Source of the DNA: Cordilura impudica
Lineage: Eukaryota > Arthropoda > Insecta > Diptera > Scathophagidae
DNA length: 64,000 bases
Assembly (NCBI GenBank): GCA_963682025.1
Contig: OY821517.1
Coordinates: forward strand, 334,657,144 to 334,721,143
Direction: 5' to 3'
Position numbers and translations under genes: made by a program. A model generated the notes under the pieces. That model had not been told where the DNA came from. It did not search any database and saw only the letters and a list, made by a program, of their open reading frames with translations. Numbering within the stretch: position 1 is the stretch's first letter; each line of letters opens with the position of its first letter. This document shows, one piece after another, positions 59,095 through 64,000 of this stretch.

Positions 59095-59360
59095 AACCGC
59101 ATTTGGGCAAGAATAAATTGCTTTTTCATCAAAACAAATCACGGATACCCACGTGTGTAGTTGCCATCCAAATCCACTAAATTCTCCAGTTTTAGCCTCT
59201 AGTGACTATTTTCTCTTTATAAACCTAAATATATGGCTCAGCGGAAAGAGATTTAGGTCCATAGACGAAATAATATATTTTTTTGAGAACCTTAAGAAAT
59301 CCTAATATTTGGAGAAACGTTGCACAAACTGTATTGAGCTGGAAATGGATTAAAGCCGAA
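59095..59360 (+). pseudogene. second mariner transposase C-terminal fragment
   Basis: Reads KLLFHQNKSRIPTCVVAIQI, then in other frames IYGSAERD, DEIIYFFENLKKS and CTNCIELEMD. Matches LFHQDNAPCH (second catalytic Asp, here replaced by Lys in HQNKS) through to the C-terminus. A different copy from the preceding fragment. Confidence 0.7.
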
Positions 59361-59399
59361 TTTCAAGGGTAAAAGTTAAACTTTGTTTACCTTATCTCT

Positions 59400-59800
59400 T
59401 TTTAACACTTCAGACTGAGTTTTTGAAATAACAATTGAACTTAGTTTGATTAAATATAAGTTTTAAGTCAAATATTTTAAAGTTTATACACAGTTTCTGG
59501 GATGTCAATTAAACTTTAGTTAGTTAATCTCTCGATTTTTAAAACTAGTGAAATAGTAAAATGTTTTTAAATCTAAAGTTATAATTCCGAGTTTCTGAGA
59601 TGTCAATTAAACTTAGGTTAGTTAAACTATCGTTAAAAACGGTTTAGTAAAATATTAAAAAAAAAACGGAGTTTAACTAAACTAAGTTTAACTGACATCC
59701 CAAAATCTCGGACTAAGTCAAAAAGTATGAAAGTAATAACTGTTAAAAAAATTTGAATTTCACTAAACTAAGTTTAACTAACATCCTAAAAATTTGGTCT
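59400..59800. repeat. cluster of TTAAACTTAGTT motifs
   Basis: GATGTCAATTAAACTTAG-type units at about 59500 and 59607, then reversed as AAACTAAGTTTAACTGACAT and AAACTAAGTTTAACTAACAT. Spacing about 75-110 bp. Similar text at 18455-18690. Probably remains of small palindromic elements. Confidence 0.5.
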
Positions 59801-59961
59801 AAGTATGTTGAGAAAAATTTTTTTCCTATGTTTTTCACTATATTTATTATTAACTTTACACGAGGGATGCTACCCCCTCTGGGCCGATCTAAATCATGTT
59901 TATGCACTAGTAATAATGAGATAATAACTTATGGACTCGTAGACAATTTCAAGGCACTCCA

Positions 59962-60680
59962 GAAGAAAATTATAGTCAGTCTGGACCGACTATGCGATAC
60001 CCTACACCATGCGCTTAGATATCCTATCTCTTAGGTCCAACTAATTGGATATGGAAAATAAGCATAAAACAAACTTGATTATTTTTTTCTTTTGCCTATA
60101 TCCGATATGCCCTATTTATATGGGGACTTGAAAAAAAAATGGACCGATCCTGATCATATTTGGTAAGGGCACTAAATTTTTGCAAAAATATACAAAAACC
60201 AATTTTGAGAAAAATCTATGTAATATTTTCTGATAGATTTTAGTGAAAATCGGAAAGCAGCATTATATGGGGGCTATGACTACACATTGTCCTATAGGGT
60301 TTATTTTTGGACTACCGATAATGGATGTGTTAAACACCCATAAACCCAATATGACCGAGATCTATATGACAATTTGGATCTTATGGCAATTTAAGTCGAT
60401 TTAATAGGGGTCAATTGCATGGGGACTAGGTCTGAACATGCGCCGATTTCAACCAATTTGAATAGATAGAAGCTTATATACCAAATTCTATCAAAATATA
60501 TTCATATTTGCAACCTGTAGTTTGATTACAAGGTTTACATGGACACACAGAACGTGATTCTCAGAATGTGATTCTGAGTTAATCGGTATAATAAAAGATG
60601 GATCTAGGTCAGATATTTTTATTGGTTACAAACATGAGCACAAAGTCATTATACCCTGACACATAGCGGTATAGGATATA
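59962..60680 (+). mobile_element. Helentron-like element, first of a tandem pair
   Basis: Begins AGAAGAAAATTATAGTCAGT with part of the tip missing; ends ATAGCGGTATAGGATATA. The GTCC block is deleted (ACACACAGAACGTGATTC). Confidence 0.75.
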
Positions 60681-61346
60681 ACAATAAAGAAAATTATAGT
60701 CGGTCTAGACCGGCTATGCGATAGCTGATACCATACGTTTACAGAATTGGTCTTAGGTCCAAATAATTGGGTATAAAAAATAAGCAATACCCAAATCTGA
60801 GTGGACTTTTTTTATTAATTTTTTTACCTGCAGATTTGAAACAGTTCATATAGGATGATATATTAATATGGGGACTAGGTCGAAAAATGGATCGATCCTG
60901 ATCATATTTGGTAAAGTCACTTCTTTTTCACAAAAACATATACCAACCAAATTTGAGAAAAATCTGTGCAATATTTTTGTTTTTGATAGGTTTAAGTGAA
61001 GATAGGTTTGACTGAGATCTATATGATAATTCGGATCTTATGGCAATTTAAGTCTATTTTATAGTGGTCATTGGGGACTAGTCCTCAACATTAACCGATT
61101 TTCACCAAGTTCAATAGCGTTCATACCATGGCCAAGAGAAGCTTATATACCAAATTCTATCAAAATATATTCATATTTGCGACCTGTAGTTTGATTACAA
61201 GGCTTACATGGACACACAGACGGACGGACGGACAGCGCTATATCGATTCCAAGTGCGATCTGAATCGATAGTTATACTATTTTTAGTAGTTACAAACATC
61301 AGCACAAAGTCATTATACCCTACCACATAGTGATAGAGGGTATATA
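60681..61346 (+). mobile_element. Helentron-like element, second of a tandem pair
   Basis: Follows the previous copy with no spacer: ACAATAAAGAAAATTATAGT. Ends TGATAGAGGGTATATAA. GGAC repeats at 61218-61232; an internal segment near 61007 is missing. Confidence 0.75.
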
Positions 61347-61599
61347 ACATTATTATTAAGTTTAATATTCGTTACTCTAGCTTTTAAACTACTCGAGATA
61401 TTTGTTATTAAAAGTGAACTTTTTATGGGTGCTGCTAACACTTTTTTGATATAAGAAGAATATTAGCTATTTTTTCTGTCAGATTGACGCTGTGAAAATC
61501 TAACCATCAGAAACACACAAACAAACTGCCGCTTTTATATATATAATATGGATGATTGAGTATCGTTATGTCGCCGTAACGAAATGGTTCGCTGCTGTT

Positions 61600-62175
61600 T
61601 TTATGTCCCCTGCTAAATGTGATAAGGGTAATTGTACGTTTTTCAATACGTTTGCAACACAAAACATTTCCACCTTTCAGGGAGGCAAAACTTAAGAGTT
61701 TTATATAAACGAGCTAACAACAGTTTGCATATTATTCGATTATATTCTGAAACGTTGGGAAAGCATTGACAAAACAAACCTTATTTTTGCAGTTGCAAAA
61801 GAAGGACTTTGGGCAAAGCTTTACAAATAAATAGATAATAAAAACGCTGGCAAGACTAGTGCCACCCTGAAAAGTGATTTCCCAATGCTTTGCAGTTCAA
61901 ATTTTTCTACCGGAGCACTAATTATATACACAGACAGAATACAGACAACACGTACGGAAAAGCGTTGGGAAACACTTTTCAGGGCGGTAAAAGCGTTGCC
62001 AGAGCGTAAGATTTTTAATTTTATAGTGTGCTGTCATCTTAGTAATATGCATTTTGAAACGTTGGCAAAGAGTTCAAGTTAAGTAATCATACTTTAAAAA
62101 TGCTTTGACCGTGTCAATCTGAGCTTGAGTATTATATTGAAACGTTGGCAAAGTATTGGCAAAACAAAAATTAGA
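61600..62175. repeat. unclassified repeat with GTTGGGAAA/GGCAAAG inverted motifs
   Basis: GCCACCCTGAAAAGTGATTT (61860) is inverted at 61967-61992 (AAACACTTTTCAGGGCGG). AACGTTGGCAAAG and AACGTTGGGAAAGC recur in both orientations. Possibly a foldback MITE; related text at 27920-28260. The surroundings (61347-61599, 62176-62670) show nothing else clear. Confidence 0.45.
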
Positions 62176-62670
62176 GAATGTGAAATACAAAAACTACAGA
62201 AATTTCCCAGACTTTCTACATATATGAAGAATTTTCTTCTCTAATCCATTATGAATTAGGGAAAAGTAATAACACAGCCCGATAAAATGAGACCATTCGC
62301 GATTTGTTTATAATTTCACGTTCTGAATGCGTTAACCAATTTTATTCATCGACAGCGATTTGAGAGCCTCAATTTTGAACACGTATTTAATTATATTAGC
62401 TGGGAGTTGTCCAAAACTGTTATTCGTTTTTTTTCTGACAGCTTTAGTTTAACTAATAAATAATTTTTCTATCAATCTGAAATGTTATTTTCAGTTCAAT
62501 TATTTAGTAATATCAAAAACAATTTTCACCTCAATAAATAATTCTCTTTCTACCTAAAATGGTGTTTTCAGCTCGAAAATTCCTTTCAATTTTGAATTTG
62601 TTTTTTTTCATAAAACCAATTTTTCCACCTTACATATTTTAGTTACCTCATAAGCAATTTTAAAACAAAA

Positions 62671-63458
62671 CAAGTAAGAAAATTATAGTCGGTCTAGACC
62701 GACTATACGATACCCTATACCATGGTTTAGAGACCCTAACTCTTCGGTCCAACTAATTGGATATAGAAAATAAGCATAAACCAAATTTGAGTGCCGTTGT
62801 TATTAATTTTTTTGGCTGCAGATATGAAAAAGTTCATATCGGGTGCTATATTTATGGAGAGTAGGTCGAAAAATGAACCGATCCTGACCATATTGGGTAA
62901 AGTCAATTATATTTTGAAAAAATATACACAAACCAAATTTGAGAAAAATTTGTGCAATATTTTTGTTTTTTGATAGATTTAAGTGAAGATCGGGAAGCAG
63001 CTCTATATGGGGCCTATGACTAAGAATTGTCCTACAGGGATTTTTTTTTGACTACTGATTATTGAATACAATAAACACATACAAACCCAATTTGACTAAG
63101 ATCTATGTGATGGTTTGTTTCTTATGGCAATTTATGTCGATTTTATAGGGGTCATTTGTATGGGCACTAGGTCTCAACAAGGACCGAATTTCACCAATTT
63201 CAATAGCATTCATACTATGGCCGATAAAAGCTTACATACCAAATTTCATCAAAATATATTCATATTTGCGACCTGTAGTTTGATTACAAGGTTTACATGG
63301 ACAAACAGACGGACGGACGGACATCGCTAAAACGACTCAGAAAGTGATTCTGAACTGATCCGTATAATAAAAGATGGGTCTAGGTCAAATATTTTTGGTA
63401 GTTACAAACAGCAGCACAAAGACATTATACCCAAACCACATAGTGGTATAGGTTATAA
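62671..63458 (+). mobile_element. Helentron-like element, full length
   Basis: Begins CAAGTAAGAAAATTATAGTC after AAAA, GGAC repeats at 63307-63322, 3' hairpin ends GTGGTATAGGTTATAA. 788 bp. Confidence 0.85.
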
Positions 63459-64000
63459 AAAAAATTTAAACTTTCAAAAAAAACAAACATTGAATAGGGT
63501 ATTTAAAGATTCGGCAAAGTCAACCACAACTCTCAGACTTGTGGTTATTATCTTATAAAGTTTAAATATTTTTTTCGTTGTGTCAAAATCGGAATTGTTT
63601 CCATGCTTTTATTGGATAACGTAAAAAATTGTTTGTATGATCACCCTGTATAACAAATTAAGTCGTTTTTTTTTTTCTTCATTTAAAAAATATATATATT
63701 TACTATTTTTTTTAGATTAGATTAATATTATTTTTGATACGTGCAACTAATGCAAAGTGTTGGGATTACTTTATGCCAACTCTTTATGTCCAGTCATTTT
63801 CCAATTACAGTTGTCGCAATCATAGATAAATTCTGGTTCAATGGAATTTTATTTGACAATAATCCTCAAAATGAGTAATTTACAAATGTTTATACTGCAA
63901 GTTTTAAACTTATTTTGATTCATATTCGTTTTATTTAAAATGTATTGTAAAACAAGATAAGATAATTAGGATTTGAGGTACACATACACCTAGTCACACA
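63459..64000. other. right edge, nothing recognised
   Basis: AT-rich. CACCCTG followed by TA at 63641-63649 could be a mariner-type tip, but no partner was found in the window. Confidence 0.3.

Noticed and set aside
1..64000. CRISPR arrays, bacterial operons, rRNA
   Set aside because: The tandem repeats lack uniform repeat-spacer structure, and all coding evidence is eukaryotic with spliced exons.

Overview
The window looks like a piece of a higher fly (Diptera, Brachycera; probably a calyptrate such as a blow fly or house fly relative). It is very AT-rich and intron-rich, and it is packed with small DNA transposons. The one host gene recognised is the fly orthologue of mustard (mtd, the OXR1 family). 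This assignment is read from the encoded peptides; the species is an inference.

mtd lies on the minus strand, entering near 57.6 kb and leaving at the left edge. Eight exons are visible: a putative first exon (57437-57626), a LysM exon (57062-57355), a large GRAM-like exon (26898-27415), and five linker exons (24728-24921, 23792-24254, 23565-23723, 19153-19284, 15716-15873). Splice phases agree across all of them. The C-terminal TLDc domain is not seen and should lie left of base 1. One conserved exon carries an extra G at 23700-23702 that breaks the frame. The intron between the LysM and GRAM-like exons is 29.6 kb and holds most of the mobile DNA.

Mobile DNA by type. (1) About sixteen copies or fragments of a ~0.78 kb non-coding element with a 5' palindrome, an internal GTCC repeat and a 3' hairpin; it resembles the DINE-1/mini-me (Helentron) group, and inserts without target duplication. 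(2) Non-autonomous Helitrons with the 5' TCTATAATATTAATA and 3' hairpin-CTAG ends. (3) Tc1 and mariner remnants. (4) One Jockey-like reverse transcriptase remnant. (5) Several MITE families with TA, TTA/TAA or TTAA targets. (6) A 2.1 kb element with 11-bp ends that carries a broken, intron-containing copy of Vac14.

Much of the mobile DNA is nested. The clearest cases are 35.0-37.6 kb (Tc1 > Helentron-like > MITE), 43.0-45.6 kb (MITE > Vac14-carrying element > same-family MITE), and 48.8-53.6 kb (palindromes with TTAA elements at their centres). Long stretches of a GTAC-centred AT repeat fill intron space at 20-26.9, 39.4-41.2, 45.7-47.8 and 54.2-54.6 kb. A 1409-bp segment at 38.1-40.9 kb is repeated in tandem without visible difference and may be an assembly artefact.

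No complete, intact transposase gene, rRNA gene, CRISPR array or bacterial-type operon is visible. Most short open frames in the window are chance frames in repeats.
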